Below are positions 15,798 to 23,584 of a stretch of 30,096 nt of DNA, in pieces. The stretch covers positions 1-30,096 of the forward strand of contig JAEWSC010000029.1 in NCBI GenBank assembly GCA_023398575.1, given 5' to 3'. The notes below the pieces were generated by a model that was not told where the DNA came from, ran no database searches, and worked only from the letters and a program-made list of their open reading frames with translations. The stretch is from Bacillota bacterium. GTDB taxonomy: Bacteria; Bacillota; Clostridia; Christensenellales; Aristaeellaceae. The position numbers were made by a program, and so were the translations under genes. Numbering within the stretch: the first letter of the stretch is position 1; each line of letters opens with the position of its first letter.

Positions 15798-17870
15798 ATG
15801 AGGAAAAAATGGAACGGCAAAAGGGGTTTTGTTTTTCTACTGGTGCTCTCCCTTTTGCTATCGGTGTTGATGCCGGCCCATGCCGCTTTGCTGGAAGCTT
15901 ACCATTATGAGCAGGCATTCGCCGTAGATCACGGATTGTCGGGGCTGTTTGCCAGCTTTACAGAAAGCTTTTATGCAGGCAACTGGGCGGTGGAAAAAGC
16001 GGAGCTCACGTTGAATTTTGCTGTGACCCAGTTGTCCATTGCCGAAATATCCACCTATACGGTATCTGTCAACGGCCAAAAGGTATATTCTGCGCATATA
16101 ACCGCAACCGATGGTGAAAAGCAACAGGAACGGATTGTGCTGCCGCCGGAAACGGTAAAAGAAGGAATCAATTACCTGACCATTGAAACCTATATTCGCA
16201 CAAACGACCCCAAGCCCTGTGTAGACGACGTTTCTTTGGCCAACTGGATGAACGTTTATAAGGATTCATTTGTTTCCATAGCTTACAGGCCGTTGGCGGT
16301 CATCGGAAGTGTTGCCGCGCTGTACAACCAGTTTACCAGTATTGATGCCTTGTCGCTGAAACAAAGCGCCTTTGTGCTAGGCGCAGGTGCAGCCGATTCG
16401 GTACTTGGGGCTGCCGCCTTATCCATGGCCGGAATGGCGAAAAACGCGCCGCTGTTTTACGAAAACATCGGTCTTCGGATAGACGATGGCGGTGATGCGT
16501 TGTTTTCAGATCCCTATCAAATTTATCTTTCTCGGTATGATCAGTTGGCGGGCGATGTGCTGGCGGCGCTTACACCGGAGCAGCGGATGGCAGCGCAAAC
16601 CGGTATTGCCCTTGCACTGATCACGCGCAGTGATGATTATGTGCTGGCCGCCATTGGCGCTGATGACAAGGCGATGGATACCATTGGCCGGCTTTTGGGC
16701 AACGCGGCATACATAAGTCAAATGCAAAACGCCTGGACGGCTTTATCGTCAAGCAGCAATGTTCTTCTGCCGGTTTCTCAGGTGCAGCCTTATGTGATGC
16801 TCACTGATGCCGGATCGTATGTTAAAGGCGCGTTCCGGCAAAATGCCAGCTTTTATATCCAGTTTCCAGAAAACCGTGCGCTGGCGGACGAGAGCCAAAT
16901 CCGCCTGGTGTTCCGTTATGCTGAGAATTTGGATTTTGACCGGTCCCTGGTCACGGTGTACATCAACGATACCCCTATCGGCAGTAAAAAGCTGTCGCAG
17001 GAAAACGCCCGGGGCGATAGCGTGGAGCTTTCTATCCCAACGGATATTAAGGTGTCTGGCAGCTTTTCTGTGAGGGTGGCTTTCGATTTGGAAATTAAGG
17101 ATCTTTGGTGCACCCTGCGCCAGGAGGATACACCATGGGCTTACGTATCCAACGAAAGCATGATGCGGCTGAACTCTGTGGATGTACAGGGTCTTTTGTT
17201 TGATAACTACCCCAGCCCCTTTGTGATGGATGGACAGTGGAACAACGTAGCGGTGGTGCTGCCCGATTTCCCATCTTGGGCCGATTACGAGATGCTCCGG
17301 CTTATGATCTTGACCATGGGCCGCTACTTAACCAATAATACCGGGGTATTATCTGTACAACGGGGAATTAGCAAAGGAACGCTGCCCGCCGCCAACACCA
17401 TCGCCATTGGCAGGTATGGTGTAAATCAGATCGCGCAGGATCTAAATGGCGAGTTGTTTTTCAGATTCAGCCAGGATGGGTCCACCATTGAGTCCAATGA
17501 AAAAATGCTTATCGAGCCTGGATTTGGCGCAGGGCTTGCCAGTGTACAGTTGAACCATATGCCACTGAGTGGATATCGGCGGGCATTAATGGTGGTAAGC
17601 GGCGTCAGTGATGAGGCAATGTTAAAGGCCGTTCCTTATCTTGGCAGTGTGGAGGGCCTGTGGCAGGTGTACGGCGATGGTTTTGTCGCCAGCAGCGAAG
17701 CTGCCCACTCCTTCCGCTTCAAGGAAGATAACGCCGCGGTGGCCCCGGCTGCATGGAAAATGCTTGAGCGGCAGGATGTGCTTGGCCTGAGCCTTGCGGC
17801 AGGCGGCGTACTGCTGCTTACGCTGTTTGCCTTCAGCATGATGATGGTGAAACACAGGAGGAGGAAGTAA
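15798..17870 (+). CDS. BcsB-like extracytoplasmic subunit of the polysaccharide synthase
   Basis: The 690-residue protein has a signal peptide (1-29, ending MPAHA), a ~625-residue outer region, and one C-terminal membrane helix (about 660-683) followed by KHRRRK. This is the topology of BcsB, which guides the nascent glucan and contacts the synthase through its C-terminal helix. Two jelly-roll-like stretches with VSVNGQKVYS and VTVYINDTPIGSKKLS match the paired carbohydrate-binding domains of BcsB (PF03170), and ALMVVSGVSDEAMLKAVPYL resembles the ferredoxin-like domains. It follows the GT2 gene by 24 nt and precedes the GGDEF gene by 3 nt. Overall identity to cellulose BcsB looks low, so the polymer need not be cellulose; Listeria Pss, which makes a different polymer, also has a BcsB-like subunit. 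Confidence 0.78.
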   Translation: MRKKWNGKRGFVFLLVLSLLLSVLMPAHAALLEAYHYEQAFAVDHGLSGLFASFTESFYAGNWAVEKAELTLNFAVTQLSIAEISTYTVSVNGQKVYSAHITATDGEKQQERIVLPPETVKEGINYLTIETYIRTNDPKPCVDDVSLANWMNVYKDSFVSIAYRPLAVIGSVAALYNQFTSIDALSLKQSAFVLGAGAADSVLGAAALSMAGMAKNAPLFYENIGLRIDDGGDALFSDPYQIYLSRYDQLAGDVLAALTPEQRMAAQTGIALALITRSDDYVLAAIGADDKAMDTIGRLLGNAAYISQMQNAWTALSSSSNVLLPVSQVQPYVMLTDAGSYVKGAFRQNASFYIQFPENRALADESQIRLVFRYAENLDFDRSLVTVYINDTPIGSKKLSQENARGDSVELSIPTDIKVSGSFSVRVAFDLEIKDLWCTLRQEDTPWAYVSNESMMRLNSVDVQGLLFDNYPSPFVMDGQWNNVAVVLPDFPSWADYEMLRLMILTMGRYLTNNTGVLSVQRGISKGTLPAANTIAIGRYGVNQIAQDLNGELFFRFSQDGSTIESNEKMLIEPGFGAGLASVQLNHMPLSGYRRALMVVSGVSDEAMLKAVPYLGSVEGLWQVYGDGFVASSEAAHSFRFKEDNAAVAPAAWKMLERQDVLGLSLAAGGVLLLTLFAFSMMMVKHRRRK

Positions 17871-17873
17871 CAC

Positions 17874-18725
17874 ATGAAATGGAGCCGCACTTCCGCAATC
17901 ACAGACATTTCATTCCTGTTGCTGCTGGGTCTGGTGTTTGTGTGCATCATCTTTGTGGCGGGTGATTCTCAAAACCTGGGTGTGAATGTAGGCCTTTTAT
18001 GCGTGGCCACAGCGCTGGCCATATTTACATACTTCACTTCATTAACGGCTGGGCTGGTTGCCAGCATTATCCTCATTTTCGGGTATGTATCCTATGTCAT
18101 TTACATATCCCTTACAAGAGGAACGGCAGTTCAAGCCTACACCTATTTCTGGGTGGTTTGGACGCCGCTTTTCACCAGCTGCATTGCCGTATTTGGCCAG
18201 CAGGTAAACCGGCTGCATGAGAATCTTTCCAAGCTGGATACGCAGATACAGGAGCTGGTGACCATTGATATGAACACCAGACTGAAAAACCTGCGTGCCT
18301 TTGACCTGGAAGGCGTAATCTACATGCGTATTGCCAATCGATACAACATGCACCTGACGTTGCTTTTGTGGGAGCTGCGCTACCCCAGAGAGTTGGAATT
18401 GATTTTGGGTAAAGCGCGCATGGATGAGTTGGTGGGACGCATTTCCGATACCATCAGCGGTTCTCTGCGTACCGAAGATGCTGTGTATTTGCTGGATGAC
18501 AAGCCCCATCAGTGGGGTACGTTGATTTTCACCAACGCCGTTTCCCATGAGGTGGTGGTGGAGCGTGTTCGCAAGAACATACAGGCTCTGGAACTGGAGG
18601 AGGTGGACAAGCGGCGCCGCCCGAATTTTGAAATGCGGGTCGGAGTGGCGGAGTTTACGCCGGATATCAATTCGGCGCTTAAGCTTTTGGATAAGGCAAA
18701 GAAGCAGATGGAGTTTGACGTCTGA
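17874..18725 (+). CDS. Membrane protein with degenerate GGDEF domain, probable c-di-GMP receptor (PssE-like)
   Basis: The 283-residue protein has four N-terminal membrane helices (about 9-30, 36-55, 58-80, 92-110), a short coiled coil (about 110-133) and a C-terminal GGDEF domain (about 133-283, opening IDMNTRLKNLRAFD). At the catalytic signature the sequence is DDKPH (208-212) instead of GGDEF, so cyclase activity is not expected. Five residues before it stands RTED (199-202), the intact RxxD inhibitory site that binds c-di-GMP. Loss of GGDEF with retained I-site is the pattern of receptor proteins PelD and Listeria PssE that switch on exopolysaccharide synthases. It is the last gene of the operon, 3 nt after the BcsB-like gene. 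Inference: it activates the adjacent GT2 enzyme on c-di-GMP binding. Confidence 0.83.
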   Translation: MKWSRTSAITDISFLLLLGLVFVCIIFVAGDSQNLGVNVGLLCVATALAIFTYFTSLTAGLVASIILIFGYVSYVIYISLTRGTAVQAYTYFWVVWTPLFTSCIAVFGQQVNRLHENLSKLDTQIQELVTIDMNTRLKNLRAFDLEGVIYMRIANRYNMHLTLLLWELRYPRELELILGKARMDELVGRISDTISGSLRTEDAVYLLDDKPHQWGTLIFTNAVSHEVVVERVRKNIQALELEEVDKRRRPNFEMRVGVAEFTPDINSALKLLDKAKKQMEFDV

Positions 18726-18872
18726 TAGCAAAATAGGCGCGCCTGTAGCCGTTGAGTGGGAAGCATGTTTCCTTTTGTTTTTATGCTGTAAAATAGTAGA
18801 ATGAAAATTTCGATATTTTACATGGTTTGCTGTTATCTATTGCAAGAACTGGTCGAAATATGTAAATAGGGT

Positions 18873-18929
18873 TATACTATCAATAAGAGCAGATGCCGTT
18901 ATCGAGCTTAGTCTTCATGCATGGCATCT
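18873..18929 (+). promoter_or_regulatory. Possible promoter and 5'-leader stem for the secreted repeat protein
   Basis: TATACT (18873-18878) is a good -10, but the -35 position (TGGTCG, 18850-18855) is poor, so an activator or another sigma factor may be needed. In the leader AGATGCC (18891-18897) and GGCATCT (18923-18929) can form a 7-bp stem with a 25-nt loop. The region 18726-18872 is AT-rich with no gene; only a weak stem (GGAA/TTCC, 18759-18772) followed by T-rich sequence could end the upstream operon. Confidence 0.35.
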
Positions 18930-18960
18930 TGCAACAGTACACGAAAGAGGAGAATAGTTA

Positions 18961-21900
18961 ATGAACCGTAAATGGAACAAATTCGCGGCCCTGTACCTTG
19001 CGCTGTGTATAATACTGGTTGGCATACCCGTTTTACAGGCCCAAGCGGTTTCCGCATCGGAGGGGGTTGAACAAATTACTGTTAGCGGCTTTTCTTCCGG
19101 TTCAACATTGAAGCTGTATACAGTGGTGGGGAATACGCTGATTGCGCAAGTCGATAACGTCACTGGCGCAACGCATACCTTTCCGGATGTGGTGCCTCGG
19201 TCTGGTGGCTATTATATTGAGGAAACTGATTTAGACGGAATTCCTCATTATACCTCCTTTTTTAACTCCATCCTGCGTACGCCCACATTATCAGCCGGTA
19301 TCGGCTATGCGGATGCCGGAAACCTTTTGACTGGCGCTGTAGCTGAGCTGTATGATTTTGGAGGCATTCCTATTACTACATCACCGGCGGACACTGGCGC
19401 CGGTACCTACCGTTTTACTGGACTCACCCCGGGAACCCAGTATTATGTCAGGCTGGCCATCAATGGGGTTGTAAGCCCGGGCTCCAACGTGGTAACAGTA
19501 CAGGCACCGGTGCCGCCCTCCGCACCTTCGGTATCAGCCGGCTTGGAAAGTATTCAGGTCAGCGACTTTACGGCGGGCGCCACATTGAAGCTTTATACTG
19601 TAGACGGATCACCTATTGCCAGCGTTGACTCGGTTACAGGCACATCGTATACCTTTACACCTGTAACACCTAATGCCATTCAATATTATGTTACCCAGAC
19701 GGTTGACGGACAGGAAAGCGAGAACTCCAGTTTTGTCAACCCAACATTGCGTACGCCTACCTTGGTGCCTGGTATCGACTTTGTGGATGCGGGCAATATT
19801 TTTCCCGGGGCAACCATTACTTTGTTTGATTCGCATAGTAGTGTTATCTCCACTTCGCCCAGCGACAATGGCAACGGTACATACCGTTTTAGCGGTTTGA
19901 CCGCCGGTGAACAATATTATGCTGTTCAGTCTATTAATGGAGTAGTCAGTCCTGTATCAAATGTTGTTGCGACGATTGTGCCGCCGCCGCCCCCGCCCCC
20001 TCTGGCAGCACCTGGCGTGGAAAGCATTGTCGTCAATGCTATCTTCCCCGGCGCCACACTAAAGCTGTATACCTGGACTGGAAGCTTCATAACAAGCTTT
20101 GATACCACATCAGAAACCACCTACACTTTTTCAAATGTGGTGCCGAATACAGTAGGATATTATGTTACCCAAACATCGATGGGAACTGAGGGTTCAAACT
20201 CAGTATGGGTCAACTCTTTATTAAGGACCCCTGCGTTAGTGGCGGGCATCGGCTATGTGGATGTGAGCAATGTCTATCCTGGCGCATCCGTTACGCTGTA
20301 TGATGCCGGTGGAGCGCAGGTGTCAAGCACCTCCACCGCCAATGGGGATGGGACCTTCCGCTTTTCGGCGGTAGCGCCGGGATCAGGCTATTATGCGGTG
20401 CAGGCTATCAACGGCGTGGTAAGCGCTGCCTCCAATACCGTGACGGTTACGCCTGCTGCCCCTGCCGCTTTAGCCGGAGTGGAAAACCTTACTGCCAGCG
20501 GCTATCTTTCCGGGGCCACGCTGAAACTGTATCATTTTAACGGAAGCCTGGTGGATACAGTATCCGGCGTTACTACTGCTACTTATACCTTCCAGAGTGT
20601 TACCCCTGATAGCGCGGGCTATTATATAACGCAGTCATTCGGCGGTGTGGAAAGCGTTAATTCCTCATGGGTAAACTCCATGCTTCGCACGCCCTCTATC
20701 GCTGCGGGCATTGGTTATATTGATGTCGGCAACCTGTACCCAGGAGCAGCTGTAACCCTGCATGACGCGGGCGGAGCAAGCGTTTCTGTCACGCCTTCCA
20801 CCAATGGTGATGGTTCTATCCGATATGATGGCCTTCCTGCAGGAGGCTGGTATTATGCTGTACAGGCGATCAATGGCGTCCTAAGCCCAGCCTCCAGCCT
20901 GGCTGGCGTGCGTTCACCCCAAAGACCGGGCGCACCTGTTACAGCCGATGGTATTGAAAGCATACTCGTTAGCGGATTTACGTCTGGCGCAACACTGAAG
21001 CTATACCGGTGGAACGGTACGTTGACAGCCACCGCGCAAAACGTAACAGAAGGCACCTATACTTTTACAGGCATCGTTCCCTGGCATGACGGCTATTATG
21101 TGACACAGACCGTAAATGGACAGGAAAGCGAAAACTCCCCCTGGACGGTGGCTGATGTCAGAATTCCGGTAATTGCGGCCGGCGCTGGTACGGTGGATGT
21201 GCAAAACGTGTATCCTGGCGCCGTGCTAAAGCTGTACGATTCCAGCAATGCGCTGGTATCGGGAACCGCATCAGAGATTGGGAATAGAACCTTTCGATTC
21301 AGTGGTTTGGCGGCAGGAACAACGTACTACGTAAAACAGGTTATCAACCAAATCGCCAGCGAAGCATCTAATGTAGTTACCCTGCCCGTTGTTCCTGATG
21401 CGCCGCTAAATGTCAAGGCATATGCGGGGAATGGATATGCCACTGTGAAATTCGATGTCCCCCAGAATAACGGCGGAAGCCCGGTGCTCCATTATGTGAT
21501 AACGGTCACCTCAAGCGGAAAAGCAATAACCACCGATAAGACATCTGTGAGTATTACCGGGCTTACCAATGGCAGAAGGTATACTTTTACCGTGAAGGCC
21601 GTTAATGCGGTGGGTGAAAGCATTGCCTCCGTGCCATCCAATGCGGTTACGCCTGACCAGCCGACACGGCAGGAACCCGATGCTGGACAGAGTGTTGTGG
21701 TCATTGTCAATGGTGTGGTGCAGGATGCCGGCACCAGTGAGATAACAGAGCAAGGCGGAAAAACCCTTGCGACAGTGACAGTGGATAATGGAAAGCTTGA
21801 AAAGATTCTTGATCAAATGGGTGAGAAGGCTGTTGTGCTCATCCCCGTTGAGGAACGCGTTGACGCCGTATCCGTGGTGTTTAGCGCGGAAATGGTTCAA

Positions 21901-22311
21901 GATATGGTCGCGGGTGAAGCAACGCTTGATATCCAGACGCCTGACATAATTTACAGTGTTTCAGCGATAGATTTGGATATGGCATTCCTGCCTGAAGCGT
22001 TTGGGAATGATGTAGATTTGAAGAATGTGACGATGACCTTTCACATTGAGCCGCAGGGAGATGAGGCTGTTTTCGGATTGGATGCAGTCACTGTGAAGAT
22101 GGCACGCTTTACCCTTATTTGCACCTATAGTGACAAAACCGTGGAAATCAAGGATGTAGCGGCCTTCCTATCCAGGCGGATTCGCATTCCTGCTGGAAAA
22201 GCCCCAGATACCATCAAAAATGCTATCATAGAAAGAGAAGAGGGTACATTCGTAACAGAATTGGCAGAAAAACAGGAGGAGGACGGGAAAACCTACGTGG
22301 TCATTCGCTGA
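18961..22311 (+). CDS. Large secreted repeat protein with Fn3 domain and SLH-associated C-terminal domain, lacking SLH repeats
   Basis: The 1116-residue protein has a signal peptide (about 1-30). Five ~158-residue repeats start at residues 35, 194, 352, 506 and 664, each opening like GVESIxVSGFxxGATLKLY. Each splits into two ~78-residue halves sharing GATLKLY/GAxVTLYD, TYTF/TYRFSGL and YYVTQ/YYAVQ motifs, so ten Ig-like modules are likely. Seven prolines (341-347) link repeats 2 and 3. An Fn3 domain follows at about 812-898. Residues 911-1116 match, from memory, a domain (VVVNG...DAGT...; IPAGxxPDxI) that in Paenibacillus and clostridial proteins normally leads into NSLTNSTY and SLH repeats; here the stop comes just before that point. 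No sortase motif or membrane anchor is seen. GAGGAG precedes the ATG. Probably an extracellular matrix or adhesin protein. Confidence 0.75.
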   Translation: MNRKWNKFAALYLALCIILVGIPVLQAQAVSASEGVEQITVSGFSSGSTLKLYTVVGNTLIAQVDNVTGATHTFPDVVPRSGGYYIEETDLDGIPHYTSFFNSILRTPTLSAGIGYADAGNLLTGAVAELYDFGGIPITTSPADTGAGTYRFTGLTPGTQYYVRLAINGVVSPGSNVVTVQAPVPPSAPSVSAGLESIQVSDFTAGATLKLYTVDGSPIASVDSVTGTSYTFTPVTPNAIQYYVTQTVDGQESENSSFVNPTLRTPTLVPGIDFVDAGNIFPGATITLFDSHSSVISTSPSDNGNGTYRFSGLTAGEQYYAVQSINGVVSPVSNVVATIVPPPPPPPLAAPGVESIVVNAIFPGATLKLYTWTGSFITSFDTTSETTYTFSNVVPNTVGYYVTQTSMGTEGSNSVWVNSLLRTPALVAGIGYVDVSNVYPGASVTLYDAGGAQVSSTSTANGDGTFRFSAVAPGSGYYAVQAINGVVSAASNTVTVTPAAPAALAGVENLTASGYLSGATLKLYHFNGSLVDTVSGVTTATYTFQSVTPDSAGYYITQSFGGVESVNSSWVNSMLRTPSIAAGIGYIDVGNLYPGAAVTLHDAGGASVSVTPSTNGDGSIRYDGLPAGGWYYAVQAINGVLSPASSLAGVRSPQRPGAPVTADGIESILVSGFTSGATLKLYRWNGTLTATAQNVTEGTYTFTGIVPWHDGYYVTQTVNGQESENSPWTVADVRIPVIAAGAGTVDVQNVYPGAVLKLYDSSNALVSGTASEIGNRTFRFSGLAAGTTYYVKQVINQIASEASNVVTLPVVPDAPLNVKAYAGNGYATVKFDVPQNNGGSPVLHYVITVTSSGKAITTDKTSVSITGLTNGRRYTFTVKAVNAVGESIASVPSNAVTPDQPTRQEPDAGQSVVVIVNGVVQDAGTSEITEQGGKTLATVTVDNGKLEKILDQMGEKAVVLIPVEERVDAVSVVFSAEMVQDMVAGEATLDIQTPDIIYSVSAIDLDMAFLPEAFGNDVDLKNVTMTFHIEPQGDEAVFGLDAVTVKMARFTLICTYSDKTVEIKDVAAFLSRRIRIPAGKAPDTIKNAIIEREEGTFVTELAEKQEEDGKTYVVIR
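19063..21390 (+). repeat. Five tandem ~158-codon repeats within the secreted protein gene
   Basis: Repeat units begin at 19063, 19540, 20014, 20476 and 20950. Protein motifs are strongly conserved while DNA words are only partly conserved, which suggests old duplications under protein-level selection. Confidence 0.85.
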
Positions 22312-22338
22312 GGCGTTAAGTGAAATAATCGTGTGGAT

Positions 22339-22379
22339 AAAGGGAAGCATATTTCAGATGAAAATGTGCTTCCCTTTTT
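22339..22379 (+). terminator. Rho-independent terminator after the secreted repeat protein
   Basis: AAAGGGAAGCA (22339-22349) pairs perfectly with TGCTTCCCTTT (22367-22377), with T-rich sequence continuing to 22379. The inner ATTTC/GAAAAT can extend the stem. Confidence 0.9.
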
Positions 22380-22434
22380 CTATTCTTATAAATAGAAGGC
22401 GAAGTGGGAAAATGATAGGTGGGAGGTTATGCAG

Positions 22435-23430
22435 ATGTTTCCCGATGCTGTGTATTACGAGCCAGATGTGCTTTCTTATCCCCTTGGTGAATACTTGAAA
22501 GTAAAGTATGGTCATGTGCCATGGATTGAAATCAGTAGCCACAATAGCATTCCCTGTATGCGCGAAAAGAGTAACAAAGAGTTTGGGAACATGAAGCGCC
22601 ATTTGATCGTAGGGGTGCGTAAGACCCACAAATATGTGGAAAATCACAAGGTTTCCGATTACTTGGTTCCCTATACCTCTTCCGGCTGCAGCGCTATGTG
22701 CCTGTATTGCTATCTGGTGTGCAACTATAACAAATGCTCTTATTTGCGGCTTTTTGTGAACAGGGAACAGATGATGAATAAACTTCAAAAAACAGCCAGG
22801 GAAGCGGATAAGGACCTTGTCTTTGAAATCGGCAGCAACAGCGACCTGATACTAGAAAACACAATAACGGAGAACCTGCCTTGGACCATCGAAACCTTCG
22901 CAAGGGGAGAAAAGGGACAGTTGACCTTTCCCACCAAGTTTTCTATGGTGGAGCCCATTCTGCCCCTTGATCACAAGGGCAGGACCATTGTCCGCATGAG
23001 CGTCAATCCACAGGAAATCATATCTAAAATCGAGCTTGGGACCTCGCCTCTTTCGCAAAGGATACAAGCCATCAATTCCGTTTGTGATGCAGGCTACCCT
23101 GTCGGGCTGTTAATTGCCCCGGTGATCCTGGTGCAAGATTGGCAGGAGAGGTACGCGCAGATGCTTCAGTTATTAGCAGAGGGACTTACACAGAAAGCGA
23201 AAAAGGCACTATTCATTGAAATTATCTTCATGACCTATAGTTTTGTGCACCGGGCTATCAACAGCGAAGCCTTTCCAAAAGCCCCAGATTTATATGACCC
23301 CTCCCTGATGACAGGAAGGGGTCGCGGAAAATACTGTTATAAAGAGGAGTTCCGCAAGGCTGGAGAGATATTCCTGCGGGAGGAGATCAAAAAGCATTTG
23401 GGGAATATGCACATTCTCTATGTGGTCTAG
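22435..23430 (+). CDS. splB: Spore photoproduct lyase (clostridial type, radical SAM)
   Basis: SplB reverses the 5-thyminyl-5,6-dihydrothymine lesion that UV makes in spore DNA, using a [4Fe-4S] cluster and SAM. The 331-residue protein has the radical-SAM triad C85-x3-C89-x2-C92 in SGCSAMCLYCYL, FEIGSNSDLILENTI, FPTKF, RMSVNPQEIISKIE, GYPVGLLIAPVI and the conserved end GRGRGKYCYK. GGGAGG at 22421-22426 is 2 nt from the ATG at 22429 but 8 nt from the ATG at 22435, and the family starts MFxPxxVxxE, so 22435 is chosen. At the position of the Bacillus H-donor Cys (FEASCTSD) this protein has S134; nearby cysteines C41, C96 and C101 are possible substitutes. Its presence implies a spore former. It is monocistronic. 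Confidence 0.9.
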   Translation: MFPDAVYYEPDVLSYPLGEYLKVKYGHVPWIEISSHNSIPCMREKSNKEFGNMKRHLIVGVRKTHKYVENHKVSDYLVPYTSSGCSAMCLYCYLVCNYNKCSYLRLFVNREQMMNKLQKTAREADKDLVFEIGSNSDLILENTITENLPWTIETFARGEKGQLTFPTKFSMVEPILPLDHKGRTIVRMSVNPQEIISKIELGTSPLSQRIQAINSVCDAGYPVGLLIAPVILVQDWQERYAQMLQLLAEGLTQKAKKALFIEIIFMTYSFVHRAINSEAFPKAPDLYDPSLMTGRGRGKYCYKEEFRKAGEIFLREEIKKHLGNMHILYVV

Positions 23431-23465
23431 ACGAAATACCCATTCTTTATAAAAAGTACGTGAAA

Positions 23466-23539
23466 AATCCTCCTTATTCCATGACATGCCCAGCCGCTAT
23501 CAAGGCAGAGATCAATTTGCCCTCATGGATAGGAGGATT
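23466..23539. repeat. Interrupted inverted repeat between convergent genes
   Basis: AATCCTCC (23466-23473) and TCCATGA (23478-23484) are mirrored by TCATGGA (23523-23529) and GGAGGATT (23532-23539), with a small asymmetric bulge. An inner TGCC/GGCA pair lies at 23487-23508. It could be a structured 3' end shared by splB and the helicase gene; there is no T-run. Confidence 0.5.
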
Positions 23540-23584
23540 GCATATTTTCTTTATAGCATGGACCTTTGGCTGATACATAAGGCG

